Shown one piece after another: positions 25,101 to 31,667 of a stretch of DNA of 39,259 nt; position 1 is the first letter of the stretch; every line of letters begins with the position of its first letter. Origin of the DNA: Cyanobacteriota bacterium (GTDB taxonomy: Bacteria; Cyanobacteriota; Cyanobacteriia; PCC-6307; Cyanobiaceae); contig JAPLIE010000092.1 of assembly GCA_026389265.1 (NCBI GenBank), positions 1 through 39,259 on the forward strand, given 5' to 3'. The notes below the pieces were generated by a model. It saw nothing but the letters and a program-made list of their open reading frames with translations, was not told where the DNA came from and ran no database searches. Position numbers and translations under genes: made by a program.

Positions 25101-25803
25101 CGGCTCTCTCCACCTGACTTCCCATGTGCAGGAGTGGGTCTCCTCTGAAGCCTCGCGCCGGATCGGCCAGAACCTCAATCCCGCGCCCGGGCTGCAGATC
25201 CTCAATCTGGTCGATCTCGATCGCCATGCACCCGAGCGCCGCCATCCCGCCGCCAGCTTCCGCACCATCCACTTCCATAGCGATCCTTCCCTCACCGAGC
25301 CGCAGCAGCAGGCCGCCTGGCGCGAATGGCTGCGCCAGGGCAATCTCTTCCAGTTCCTGCCCCATCTGCTGCTCTCCACCCCGGGCTGGAGTGGGGCCGA
25401 GGAACCTACGGCCATTGAGACCCCTCAGGTGTGGATCCCGCGGGAGTCCGTTGGTGATGGCGCTGCAGACGTTGCCGATCAGGGTGGCCTCGCAGCCGAG
25501 CGAAAAGGAGCCTGGGCGGAGCTGATCCGTCTCGCACCACAGCCGGCCATCCCCCTGCTTAAGGCCCTGGCTACCGCCCTGCAGGCCAGCGATCACCCCA
25601 TGCCCGAACCGGGCTTCGAGCTGGAGGGTTCACGGGGTGAAGTGTTGGCCATGGCGGAGCTGGCCTGGCCCGATCAGCAGCTGGCTGTGGTGGAACCGGC
25701 CGATGCCGGCGCGTTCACGGCGGCGGGCTGGCAGTGCTGGTCGTTGGAGGATCCTCCAGAGACCACCGCCACGGCCATTCGCCAGGCGCTGGCTTCCTCC
25801 TGA
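19168..25803 (+). CDS. Giant DEAD/DEAH helicase with DUF1998 and nuclease-like C-terminus (DrmA-DrmB-like fusion)
   Basis: A protein of 2211 residues. N-terminal helicase lobe: Walker A ATGTGSGKTECF (about 95-106), DEFH (VVDEFHTF, about 231) and GTSATLGG (about 269). A long middle has several Cys pairs (CRDCG; CNHQLCASC with CPACQ; CPYCH) likely to bind zinc. The second lobe has STLEMGINIGDLSTVL and QRIGRAGRRDG (about 1073-1111). Another zinc ribbon (CPSC...CPRCG, about 1420-1442) leads to DUF1998: CRQCGKV, DSVPGGTGYVRQLIE, CSCSDGCYRCLF (about 1550-1705). Near 1820-1875, RPDFLL, IAIYTDGWEFH and DAEQRMALQRSGNYLFW resemble a Vsr/DUF559-like PD-(D/E)xK fold, but the usual Glu before x-D-G is Tyr, so activity is uncertain. 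About 330 unknown residues follow. In DISARM, helicase (DrmA) and DUF1998 (DrmB) are separate proteins. The ATG overlaps the AbiEii stop. Confidence 0.75.
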   Translation: MLPSVVASELEQVAADAIRTAFHPTTPGFRGLIDRFLADRERLLKGPYVSVSLPFQQGSGRDWFPQIPLPFPPYLHQEKAFLRLSSGTPLNTLVATGTGSGKTECFLLPLLDHCRQEHAQGSRGIKAILIYPMNALATDQARRIAQLIHATPALAGLRAGLYIGASDDEPTAAMSATSVITDKGALQRAPPDILLTNYKQLDYLLLKPQVQGLWAHNGLLADGRSTLRYLVVDEFHTFDGAQGTDLACLIRRLRDRLQCAGEQLVCVGTSATLGGPDSRQAMLDYAGQIFASHFEPGSLIEEERLSPEEFFRDHTGYGDPENGGLFSLPLPGMEAQEQLDPEHASSADAYLASQAALWLGDTLPPPPEGDVNADTWRLALGWQLGTLPAVHNLVRQAADTCSMDQLLERFSRQLGLGERYPRRYRVLLLESLLALLAHARRTTTKLDGAEVVVPWLTLRVQLWLRELKRMVASVESEPQLRHSDDLAGSDASPHLPVVHCRDCGATAWTSTALTVGSNRLDRATNLQAFYKAFFSGAPELRYLFPQGPDSATTSCNHQLCASCLSFHAFKDLAQATAAGGQPVCPACQSKELLAVDIPDCSTVDKNNHPSISRDCPYCHATNSLLLIGTSAANLTSTWSASLYASAFNGDKRVLAFSDSVQDAAHRAGFIAARAYRTSFRTALTRTVQEHDQQGGPPLRLDQLQEQLITDWQRRLPNPVDFAATFIPHDLEWLRDWDVMQQQLIPSLEPNSLLLRYVADRLRWEVAVEFGYRARLGSSVEQAGALAAAVDPAAVNRLLPPLLSRLKNEIEPLRGLRLGPLQQLVVGLLQHLRQRGAVVLPELVGRDGKGSEYLESGGVNTYPFNQIPYLPGFGRDLPGFRRASIQPLFLTSFRGKGGFEQLVRESGRPTWAQHWLERTLTVASITGSPPTLDAEQQKEALNAVVNALTEAGLLQQFNGGRGERIWGIPPAAITVSSEAHPVRCEQCSDQHSVPTEQLSLWDGMPCQVRHCDGHYRPDPRGGLQLYRRLYSRSDVHRIVAREHTGLLERADRERLETQFIRGEYRSDPNLLSATSTLEMGINIGDLSTVLLASVPPEPANYLQRIGRAGRRDGNAMVGTLVTGTAHDLYFFADPREMLQGQVNPPGCYLDAAAILRRQLLAYSLDRWVAGGLDPLALPRQLKPVLDGVEKASGGTIANLFPYTWLEWVQSHQIDLLERFLGLFGEEVQPASRDNLRHFLLTPAESGGAGSFEAPFAQELLARLRDLVAERKRLGAEARRLLDRYNKLCERPEDSLTPDEKEAKDSIRRERGAYNQLRKELDGRDLLAMLTDEGFLPNYAFPEAGVTLKSVLWRKLPGRTADGRGGDGRRSEDLPALSYERPANVAIRELVPDGQFYAQGRRVRVDQVDPNLNKPERWRFCPSCSHASRETDDDFGRRECPRCGHSGYADHGQIKEMTRLRQVQATTEDAHSRFGDDTEERNPLFFHRELLILPDHSRREISLAIADEEFPFGAEYLASTTFREINFGEQAMVGATHAISGKSLKVKGFELCRQCGKVQRGKPSGQNHTWACKYRDKPEDAQLRQLLFMYREFNSEALRFLLPGASFWDEAGQPSFVGALHLGLRQRFGGKVDHLQSALGEEPQPGSQQRKTFLYLYDSVPGGTGYVRQLIEAGGQDLREVFERSLHALQACSCSDGCYRCLFMYRQRFDRQRTSKRRAIEQLQLILRRWPELQPSERSLSEVVLNTRAESELELRFIEKLREGKGVPPGVSVTLRDDYIKGDKGFLLTFSSGHGASSGSAVVSWKVQQQITLGPGEGVSVFSRPDFLLTPTAGGKPIAIYTDGWEFHRGRLATDAEQRMALQRSGNYLFWALSWDDVVEATPTAQKPLEPNGLALGMVPAFASKPESFSERWWPQSLLDPPQRPPLLMPREAQLASSFQLLMAYIANPSEALWQGMAQQLCLAQASPLAIDSPELSAAIGSLHLTSHVQEWVSSEASRRIGQNLNPAPGLQILNLVDLDRHAPERRHPAASFRTIHFHSDPSLTEPQQQAAWREWLRQGNLFQFLPHLLLSTPGWSGAEEPTAIETPQVWIPRESVGDGAADVADQGGLAAERKGAWAELIRLAPQPAIPLLKALATALQASDHPMPEPGFELEGSRGEVLAMAELAWPDQQLAVVEPADAGAFTAAGWQCWSLEDPPETTATAIRQALASS

Positions 25804-25885
25804 TCCCAGCCAGCCCAGTCGTCCGTCTCGCCTGAGCCCCCTCGACTTTCTCGCCCGAGACCGTTTCCACCTTCTCTCCCCAGTC

Positions 25886-28129
25886 ATGAGCGAGCCCCGC
25901 CTCACCGTTGCCCTCTCCAACGACTTCTTCAAGGCGTTCGCACGCCTGCCTGAGAAGGCCCGCGGAAAGGTGGCCACGTTCATCTCCAAGTTCCGTGCCA
26001 ATCCCCGCGGCACAGGGCTCAACTACGAACACATCGAGGGGGGCAAGGATCCCTTCATCCGCTCGCTGCGGGTGGATCAGGACATCCGTTGCATCGTGCG
26101 CGCCCCCGATGAGAGCAACACCTACGTGATCCTCTGGATCGACAAACACGACGACGCCTACCAGTGGGCCAGGCGCCGCACTTGCCATGTGAACCGGGTC
26201 TCCGGTGCCCTGCAGGTGGTGGATGTGGAGGCAGCCGAAATGGCAGTTGGCGCAGAAACAGCCGTGGGCGATGCCATCGCGGCGGCCGTGAGCGAAGCCC
26301 TGGCCAACAAGGCGGCCACGCCCCAGGTGGGGGCAGCACCAACTCCGGCGCCTCAGGCAGCAGAGCCGCAAACACTGCCCAGCTCAGCCGCCTCGCTCTT
26401 CGCCCACTGCAGCGACGACCAGCTCATGCTGCTCGGTGTACCTGAGGCCCTCCTGCCCGCCGTGCGGGCCGTGACCAGCGAGGAAGCCCTCAGCCGCCTG
26501 ATCGAATGGGTGCCGCAGGACTGCGTGGATGGTCTGATCCTCCTGGCCGATGGCAAAGCGATCGAGGCCGTGATCGAGGAGCTGGAACGGCAGCGCCCCG
26601 CTGCCATCGACCCCACCGATGTGGCGGCGGCCCTCGATACGCCTGAGAGCAAGGCCGAATTCCTGGTGATCACCGACGACGACGAGCTTGAGGCAATGCT
26701 CTCAGCACCGCTGGAGCGCTGGCGGGTGTTTCTCCATCCCAGCCAGCGGCGGCTGGTGGAGCGCACCTGGAGCGGCCCCGTGCGAGTGCTCGGCGGTGCC
26801 GGCACCGGCAAGACCGTGGTGGCCATGCACCGCGCCCGCTGGCTTGCCCAGCAGCTGATCAAAGCCGGCGCCCCAGGCCGGGTGCTGTTCACCACCTTCT
26901 CCCGCAACCTCGCCACCGATATCCGCGCCAACCTCACCAAGATCTGCAGCCCGGAGCAACTACACCGCATTGAGGTGATTCCCCTCGATGGCTGGGTGAT
27001 GAACTTCCTCAAAAGCCAGGGGCTGCAGGTGCGGGTGTTCAACGACGAGGCCCGAAAAAGCTGCTGGAGCCTGGCCATGGATGTGGCCGACACCTCGCTC
27101 GGCCTGGCGGAGCGCTTCTACCAGGAAGAGTGGCAGGAGGTGGTGCTAGCCCAGGGCTGCCGCAGCCGCGACGACTATCTGGTAGCCCGTCGCGTGGGGC
27201 GCGGCACTCGCCTGAGCCGCGAGCAGCGCAGCCGGATCTGGCCGGTGTTTGATGCGGTGCGGGCCGAGTTCCGCCAGCGGGGCCTATGGGAGCCGGAGGA
27301 GGCCAAGCAGATCGCCGCCGACCTGCTCAACCAACCCGAGCGTGCACCGCTCTATGCCGCCGTGGTGGTGGATGAGGCCCAGGATCTTGATCTCGCCTCC
27401 TTCTCCCTGCTGCGCGCCCTGGTGGGAGAAGCCAGAGCCAACGACCTGTTCATCGTGGGCGATCCCCACCAGCGGATCTATGGCAAGCCGGTGGTACTCA
27501 GTCGCTGCGGCATCGACATCCGCGGCCGTTCCAAAAAGCTGCGCATCAACTACCGCACCACCGAGGAAACCCGCGCCTGGGCCACCGCCGTGCTGCACGG
27601 CGTGGATTTTGATGACCTCGATGGCGGCAGTGATTCGGCCAGCGATTACCGCTCCCTGCTCCATGGCGATGCCCCACTGGTTCAGGGCTTCGAGGATCCC
27701 GCCGACGAGCAGCGCTTCCTGGTCACCACCCTGCGGCAGCTACGCGAGGAGCAGCAGTCCCTGGCCTCCACATGCGTGACGGCCCGCACGAAGAAGGCTG
27801 TGGAGAAACTCAACGGACTGCTCAAGGCTGAGGGCTTTGCCACCCGCGTGATCAACGCCGATGAGTCCGACGACCCCAGTGATCCAGCCCTGCGGCTGGC
27901 CACGATGCACCGCGTCAAGGGTCTGGAGTTCGACCAGGTGTTCCTCCCTGAGCTCGACGCTTCCCAGATGCCCCTGCAGGTTGAGCTGAACAAACGGCCC
28001 GATCAACTCTCCAAGGTCTTGTTCGAGCAACAGGAGCGCTCCCTCCTGCATGTGGCCGCCACCCGCGCCAAGAACCGGGTGGTGGTGAGCTTCAGTGGCA
28101 AGCCCTCACCCTTTCTCCGCCCTGCCTGA
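25886..28129 (+). CDS. UvrD/PcrA-type helicase with RelE/ParE-like N-terminal domain
   Basis: A protein of 747 residues. Residues 1-100 (SNDFFKAFARLPEKARGKVATF, then NYEHIEGGKDPFIRSLRVDQ, then DIRCIVRA) look like the RelE/ParE toxin fold. An Ala/Pro-rich linker follows. The superfamily 1 helicase then has GGAGTGKT (about 305-312), VVVDEAQDL (about 493), VGDPHQRIYG (about 524), INYRTTEE (about 553), HRVKGLEFDQVFLP (about 675) and HVAATRAKNRVV (about 723). It would unwind or remodel DNA; the RelE-like part may bind a ribosome, RNA or a partner. ATG 25886 begins the recognised domain, 82 bases after the giant helicase stop and in the same direction, so it is likely part of the system. UvrD-type helicases are not among the core class 1 DISARM genes. 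Confidence 0.75.
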   Translation: MSEPRLTVALSNDFFKAFARLPEKARGKVATFISKFRANPRGTGLNYEHIEGGKDPFIRSLRVDQDIRCIVRAPDESNTYVILWIDKHDDAYQWARRRTCHVNRVSGALQVVDVEAAEMAVGAETAVGDAIAAAVSEALANKAATPQVGAAPTPAPQAAEPQTLPSSAASLFAHCSDDQLMLLGVPEALLPAVRAVTSEEALSRLIEWVPQDCVDGLILLADGKAIEAVIEELERQRPAAIDPTDVAAALDTPESKAEFLVITDDDELEAMLSAPLERWRVFLHPSQRRLVERTWSGPVRVLGGAGTGKTVVAMHRARWLAQQLIKAGAPGRVLFTTFSRNLATDIRANLTKICSPEQLHRIEVIPLDGWVMNFLKSQGLQVRVFNDEARKSCWSLAMDVADTSLGLAERFYQEEWQEVVLAQGCRSRDDYLVARRVGRGTRLSREQRSRIWPVFDAVRAEFRQRGLWEPEEAKQIAADLLNQPERAPLYAAVVVDEAQDLDLASFSLLRALVGEARANDLFIVGDPHQRIYGKPVVLSRCGIDIRGRSKKLRINYRTTEETRAWATAVLHGVDFDDLDGGSDSASDYRSLLHGDAPLVQGFEDPADEQRFLVTTLRQLREEQQSLASTCVTARTKKAVEKLNGLLKAEGFATRVINADESDDPSDPALRLATMHRVKGLEFDQVFLPELDASQMPLQVELNKRPDQLSKVLFEQQERSLLHVAATRAKNRVVVSFSGKPSPFLRPA

Positions 28130-28168
28130 GGGCGTGGCCGTACTCGTGCCAGTGCGCACCTTGCTGTG

Positions 28169-28768
28169 ATGCCGCTATCCCCGGACGATTTGGCATCCGA
28201 TGCCGCTTGCACCATCGCCCTCCAGATGCTTCAGGAGCGCGGCCGTGGCGCCGTTCTGGTGGGCGCCGCCCGGGTGGATGCGGCACTGGAACGCCTGCTT
28301 CAGGCGGTGCTCTTACCGGCTCCTGGCTCCACGGACCCTTTCTTTCAGCCCGATCGGCCCCTCGGATCTTTCGGGGCGCGGATCACGCTGGCCGCTCGGC
28401 TTGGCTTGATCGAGCTGCCGGTGGAGCAGGCCCTTCAGGCCCTTAGACGGGTGCGCAATGCCTTCGCTCACTCCACCACCACAGCCACCCTCACCGATCC
28501 AGGCCATGCCGATCGCCTGTTCCAGGCCTATGCAGCAGCCCGGGTCAATTCACTCTGGCTGCCACTGGAGCGAATCCTGCAGCAGCAGGTCGGCGGCCCC
28601 AGTGAACCACCCGTGGAAGCCGGCCGACGGGACTACATCCTGCTGATCACCATCTTGGTGGCGTTTCTTGAGGCCGCTGCCCAGAAGCTCGCGCCCCAGC
28701 CGCCGGCGGTGGTGATGGGCTTCGCTGGGATCGTTGCCCCACACCAGCAGACCGATGACCACCACTGA
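28169..28768 (+). CDS. MltR/DUF4145-like protein
   Basis: A protein of 199 residues. ERGRGAVLVGAARVDAALER, then LLQAVLLP, and later RVRNAFAHS resemble the MltR (mannitol operon repressor)/DUF4145 family, helical proteins related to HEPN-type folds; R-N-x-x-A-H at about 95-100 resembles the HEPN R-x4-6-H motif. The gene lies 39 bases after the UvrD gene in the same direction and could be the last defence gene. ATG 28169 follows a GTG one codon earlier. Role uncertain: a HEPN-like nuclease or a regulator are both possible. Confidence 0.55.
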   Translation: MPLSPDDLASDAACTIALQMLQERGRGAVLVGAARVDAALERLLQAVLLPAPGSTDPFFQPDRPLGSFGARITLAARLGLIELPVEQALQALRRVRNAFAHSTTTATLTDPGHADRLFQAYAAARVNSLWLPLERILQQQVGGPSEPPVEAGRRDYILLITILVAFLEAAAQKLAPQPPAVVMGFAGIVAPHQQTDDHH

Positions 28769-29327
28769 CCCCTTGCCGCCTTGGCGAGCGCTACTGCGCG
28801 GGGCCCGCGAGCGTGAGGGGCGCGCACCCCAGGCCCGCTGGCTCCAGCTGGCCACGGTGGCGGTCGATGGCACGCCAAGGGTGCGCACCCTGGTGTTCCG
28901 GGGCTGGGCTGGGCCCACAGCGCTGGATCTCCTCACCGATGGCCGCAGTGCCAAGCCCGCCGAACTGACCCATCAGCCAGCAGTGGAATTGTGTTGGTTG
29001 CTGCCCCGTGCCCGCTCGCAGTTCCGCCTACGCGGAAGCCTGCAGACCCTGTCACTTGAACAGGAGCGGAGGGAGCGCGAACGCCACTGGCAGATGCTCT
29101 CGCCCGGTGGGCGCGCGCTCTGGGGATGGCCCCCGCCCGGGGAGCCCTTCGACCCTGAGGCCGATTTCCCCGAGCAGCTTCCAGATGGGTCGGCGATTCC
29201 GGATCACTTCCAGCTGTTGCGCATCGCCCTGAGCCAGGTGGAACTGTTGGAGCTCATGGGCCATCCCCACCGCCGCCGGTGCTGGAGGGAGAGCACGGGG
29301 TGGGCAGAGGAGCTCCTCAACCCATGA
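28755..29327 (+). CDS. Pyridoxamine 5'-phosphate oxidase-like flavoprotein (Alr4036 type)
   Basis: A protein of 190 residues. PPWRALLRGARERE, then ARWLQLATVAVDGTPRVRTLVFRGW, and RSQFRLRGSLQ match the FMN-binding split-barrel of PNPOx-like proteins, of the Alr4036 subfamily common in cyanobacteria. The C-terminal LLRIALSQVELLELMGHPHRR resembles the family end. It probably binds FMN; whether it oxidises pyridoxamine phosphate is unknown. ATG 28755 overlaps the previous gene by 14 bases. It is likely an ordinary chromosomal gene marking the edge of the defence region rather than part of it. Confidence 0.7.
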   Translation: MTTTDPLPPWRALLRGAREREGRAPQARWLQLATVAVDGTPRVRTLVFRGWAGPTALDLLTDGRSAKPAELTHQPAVELCWLLPRARSQFRLRGSLQTLSLEQERRERERHWQMLSPGGRALWGWPPPGEPFDPEADFPEQLPDGSAIPDHFQLLRIALSQVELLELMGHPHRRRCWRESTGWAEELLNP

Positions 29328-29360
29328 GCAAGCCTACAAATAACACCTAATTGGAGACGT

Positions 29361-29632
29361 CTAATCCGACGAAGAAAACCCCAAGCAAGCCCGAATCAGC
29401 ACGACGGCTTCAGCGGAATCCACGGACGCAACAAGCTCAACTCCGTTGAGGACCAGGGTGATCTCCATGGCGGCGTGAGCTCGGGATATAGGTCGATACC
29501 CCCAAACGTCTGACGCGGTTGGGCCAGGGATGCTTCAAGCAATCCGAGATCCCTAATGCCAGCCGTTCCACCACTCTGATCAATCAGCCGACGGTGTAAC
29601 TCCAGCACCTCTGCCAGTTGGAGCCAGCGCAT
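29361..29632 (-). pseudogene. doc-like Fic toxin with the active site deleted
   Basis: Residues 1-51 of the first frame (EVLELHRRLIDQSGGTAGIR, then GLLEASLAQPRQTFGG and IDLYPEL) are the N-terminus of a Doc death-on-curing toxin. In another frame, from ATG 29468 to TAG 29361, LVLNGVELVASVDSAEAVVL matches the C-terminus of the same family. The part between them, which should hold HPFxxGNKR, is gone and the frames do not join. The first frame instead continues to a nonsense tail ending at 29396. The toxin, which would phosphorylate EF-Tu, is therefore dead, while its antitoxin remains. Confidence 0.75.
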
Positions 29633-29826
29633 CAGGCCAGGCGGCGATACAGCTCCTGGTTCTTGGTGTGGACCCGTTTGGCGGCGGCATCAAAATCAGC
29701 GCGGGGTTGGGCCACCAGATCTCGGACGGCGGCGGCGGCCAGCTCGGCTTCGGGCACCTGGAGCCGCGCGGCAGCATCAGAGAGGGCAAGCGCCTGACTA
29801 GCGCTGAGTTCGATCGCCAGCGTCAT
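29632..29826 (-). CDS. Antitoxin of the decayed doc pair
   Basis: A protein of 64 residues. IELSASQALALSDAAARLQV at the start and AAKRVHTKNQELYRRLA at the end are typical of the small antitoxins paired with Doc toxins in cyanobacteria; the C-terminal helix normally fills the toxin groove. Its stop overlaps the doc start (ATGA). AGGAGG lies upstream of ATG 29826 at good spacing. With the toxin broken, it is an orphan that could still protect against related Doc proteins. Confidence 0.7.
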   Translation of the reverse strand: MTLAIELSASQALALSDAAARLQVPEAELAAAAVRDLVAQPRADFDAAAKRVHTKNQELYRRLA

Positions 29827-29986
29827 GGGGCAATTCCTCCTGGAGACAACCTTGGCATGGTTCCGAGTGAGTGGCGACTACAGGTGGGCTCATTGGACAG
29901 CTACGCCTTAAAGCGAGCGGCTTGAACCTCGGCCAGGGCCTCTGGGCACGGTGCGGCCCGCAGGAGCAGCCAGCCTCGCCAAGGCA

Positions 29987-29998
29987 ATGCACTTGCAT
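29987..29998. promoter_or_regulatory. ATGCA-CT-TGCAT palindrome before prlF
   Basis: A perfect 5-bp inverted repeat with a 2-base spacer directly before the prlF coding region. Type II antitoxins of the AbrB type bind palindromes at their own promoter, so this is a candidate autoregulatory operator. The arms equal those of the LysR-type sites but the spacer differs, so I keep it separate. Confidence 0.35.
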
Positions 29999-30003
29999 TA
30001 CCA

Positions 30004-30408
30004 TTGGTTTGGATTGCGCGGGTGGCCTGCTTGGCTGTTCTCTCCTCCCCTGATGCGGCCAGCACCTCCGTGGGTACCCCCCAGGAGGCGGTGGAAGCGG
30101 CGCTCACGGATCGCTATCAGACCACCGTGCCGCAGCCGGTGCGGCGGGCCCTTGGCTTGCACAAGCGCGACCGCATCCGCTTTGCCTTCCGCGCCAACGG
30201 CGAGGTGGTTCTCCAGCGCGTCAGCCCGGATCCAAGCGAGGAGGACCCGGCGCTGGCTCCCTTCCTGGCACTCCTGGAAAAGGACATCGCCAGCCACCCT
30301 GAGCGACTCCAACCCATCGGCGCGGATCTGGTTCAGCGCCTTCAGGATCTGATGGCTGCCATCGAGGTGGATCTTGATGAGGCACTGCCAGACGACGAGC
30401 CCGCCTGA
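30004..30408 (+). CDS. prlF: PrlF/SohA-family antitoxin
   Basis: Up to 134 residues; the recognised part begins near residue 30. LTDRYQTTVPQPVRRALGL is the AbrB/SpoVT swapped-hairpin domain of PrlF. The C-terminal part (EEDPALAPFLALLEKDIASH, then VDLDEALPDD) is the YhaV-binding region. PrlF neutralises YhaV and represses the operon. The start is uncertain: TTG 30004, GTG 30022 and GTG 30070 are all in frame and none has a clear ribosome site. Its TGA overlaps the yhaV ATG by one base. Confidence 0.8.
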   Translation: MVWIARVACLAVLSSPDAASTSVGTPQEAVEAALTDRYQTTVPQPVRRALGLHKRDRIRFAFRANGEVVLQRVSPDPSEEDPALAPFLALLEKDIASHPERLQPIGADLVQRLQDLMAAIEVDLDEALPDDEPA

Positions 30409-30914
30409 TGGCCAGCACGGCGGCAGGATCCCCCGTGGTGATCAACGGGTGGAAGATCTACGCGCACCCTTTGTTTATCAATCAGCTGGAGGCGTTGATC
30501 GCTGAGGTCGAGACCCTGCGCAGCAAGGACCCCAAGGGGTATGGCAGCAAGAACGCCAGTAAGCGCCTAGCGGCCATCGCCTGCCTGATGCTCCACGACA
30601 TCCCCCAGGACCCCAGCCGCAAGGATTACCAGCAGGGTTCCACGCTCGGAGCTGCGCATCGCCACTGGCGACGAGCCAAGTTCTTTCAGCAGTACCGATT
30701 GTTCTTCCGGTTTCACACTCGCTCCCGGCTGATCGTGTTGGGCTGGGTCAACGACACCGACACCAAGCGCGCCTACGGCAGCAAGAGCGATGCCTACCGG
30801 GTGTTCCAGTCCATGCTGGCCAGCGGCCATCCGCCAGACGACTGGGAGGAGCTCCTGCATGAGGCTGCGCAGGCCACAGAGCGCTTGGAGCAACTCACCA
30901 GTCGGCTCCCTTGA
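30408..30914 (+). CDS. yhaV: YhaV ribonuclease toxin
   Basis: A protein of 168 residues matching YhaV along its length: INGWKIYAHPLFINQLEALI at the start, RLAAIACLMLHDIPQDPSRK, QGSTLGAAHRHWRRAKFFQQ, and LVLGWVNDTDTKRAYGSKSD-type sequence (IVLGWVNDTD, KRAYGSKSDAY). YhaV is a RelE-superfamily, ribosome-dependent mRNA ribonuclease. The gene looks complete and is translationally coupled to its antitoxin, so this pair should be active. Confidence 0.88.
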   Translation: MASTAAGSPVVINGWKIYAHPLFINQLEALIAEVETLRSKDPKGYGSKNASKRLAAIACLMLHDIPQDPSRKDYQQGSTLGAAHRHWRRAKFFQQYRLFFRFHTRSRLIVLGWVNDTDTKRAYGSKSDAYRVFQSMLASGHPPDDWEELLHEAAQATERLEQLTSRLP

Positions 30915-30999
30915 ACTGGGCGGTCGATACGTTTGTTGTCTCGGTCGCTGGGCACCGGCCTGTTCCTAGTGAGGGGGGGCGTTCCTCCTGGCCTCCATC

Positions 31000-31220
31000 A
31001 GCTCAAAGGTTGCTGGAGCAGCCAGCGGAGATGAACTCGATTTACCACCAGAGCATCCACAATTCACTCAGAGCGGCCTGAAAGTTTCGTCACGGTGCCG
31101 GCTGAGCGCATGACCACCCTGGCGATGCCACTGGTTCGTCGGCGCATCGGCAGCTTGCCGGAGGATCTGCGACCTGCCTGTGTCCAGATCCTGCGCCAGG
31201 TTGTCGGTGTCGATGCCTGA
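31000..31220 (+). pseudogene. MazF/PemK-like toxin relic with a frameshift
   Basis: One frame from about 31000 encodes DELDLPPEHPQFTQSGLKVS, typical of the middle of MazF/PemK-like toxins, and ends at a stop after 31107. A second frame continues the homology with AERMTTLAMPLVRRRIGSLP to TGA 31218. The N-terminus is absent. I see nothing else in the 348 bases between yhaV and vapC. Family identification is by pattern only. Confidence 0.5.
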
Positions 31221-31262
31221 TCAAGGCGCAGATCCTTGAGATCAGTGCACGCAGACGACGAC

Positions 31263-31667
31263 CTACGGAGATCCCTCCGCCACAAGCAGCTCCACACCGT
31301 CACAGCTGGAGAAGCGCTGATCGAAGCTCAACACCGGCAAGGCACCGATGCGTGCGGCACGGGCAAGGATGAGCTGATCGGCCAGGTCGCCCCCCTGGCG
31401 GAACTGCTCCAGTGCATCGATCACCGCGTCGATGTCATCGACCACGACACCGCGGGTGCGCACCAGGCGCTCCAACAGCGCGTAGCGGCTCTGGCGGTCG
31501 AGGTCGTAGCCGCGCAGCACCCATGCCACCTCCGCCAGCACCACATCCGGGAGGTAGACGCCCCCTGTTGCGATCGCCTCCAGGAAGGCTCTCTCAGCAA
31601 TCGGCGTCTGCTGCGGGTCGTCGCCGATTAGCAGCCGTACGACGACGTTGGTGTCAAGCGTCCTCAC
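31263..31667 (-). CDS. VapC-family PIN-domain ribonuclease toxin
   Basis: A protein of 134 residues with all PIN-domain acidic positions: LDTNVVVRLLIGDD at the start, LAEVAWVL (Glu), GDLADQLILARA (Asp) and LSFDQRF (Asp). VapC toxins cleave tRNA or rRNA. GTG 31667 is used because it puts the first Asp at residue 5, as usual; the frame is open further upstream within the antitoxin gene. It overlaps the antitoxin 3' end by 14 bases. All catalytic residues are present. Confidence 0.85.
   Translation of the reverse strand: MRTLDTNVVVRLLIGDDPQQTPIAERAFLEAIATGGVYLPDVVLAEVAWVLRGYDLDRQSRYALLERLVRTRGVVVDDIDAVIDALEQFRQGGDLADQLILARAARIGALPVLSFDQRFSSCDGVELLVAEGSP

Noticed and set aside
6862-28129. BREX or Pgl system
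   Set aside because: The methylase resembles PglX, but no PglZ phosphatase, BrxC/PglY ATPase or BrxL was found.
6862-28129. Dpd 7-deazaguanine DNA modification system
   Set aside because: It also uses SNF2 and DUF1998-type helicases, but no DpdA transglycosylase or queuosine/deazaguanine synthesis genes are present, while a DNA methylase is.
31064-31303. 79-residue minus-strand frame after yhaV
   Set aside because: It overlaps the mazF-like relic on the plus strand and shows no family features.
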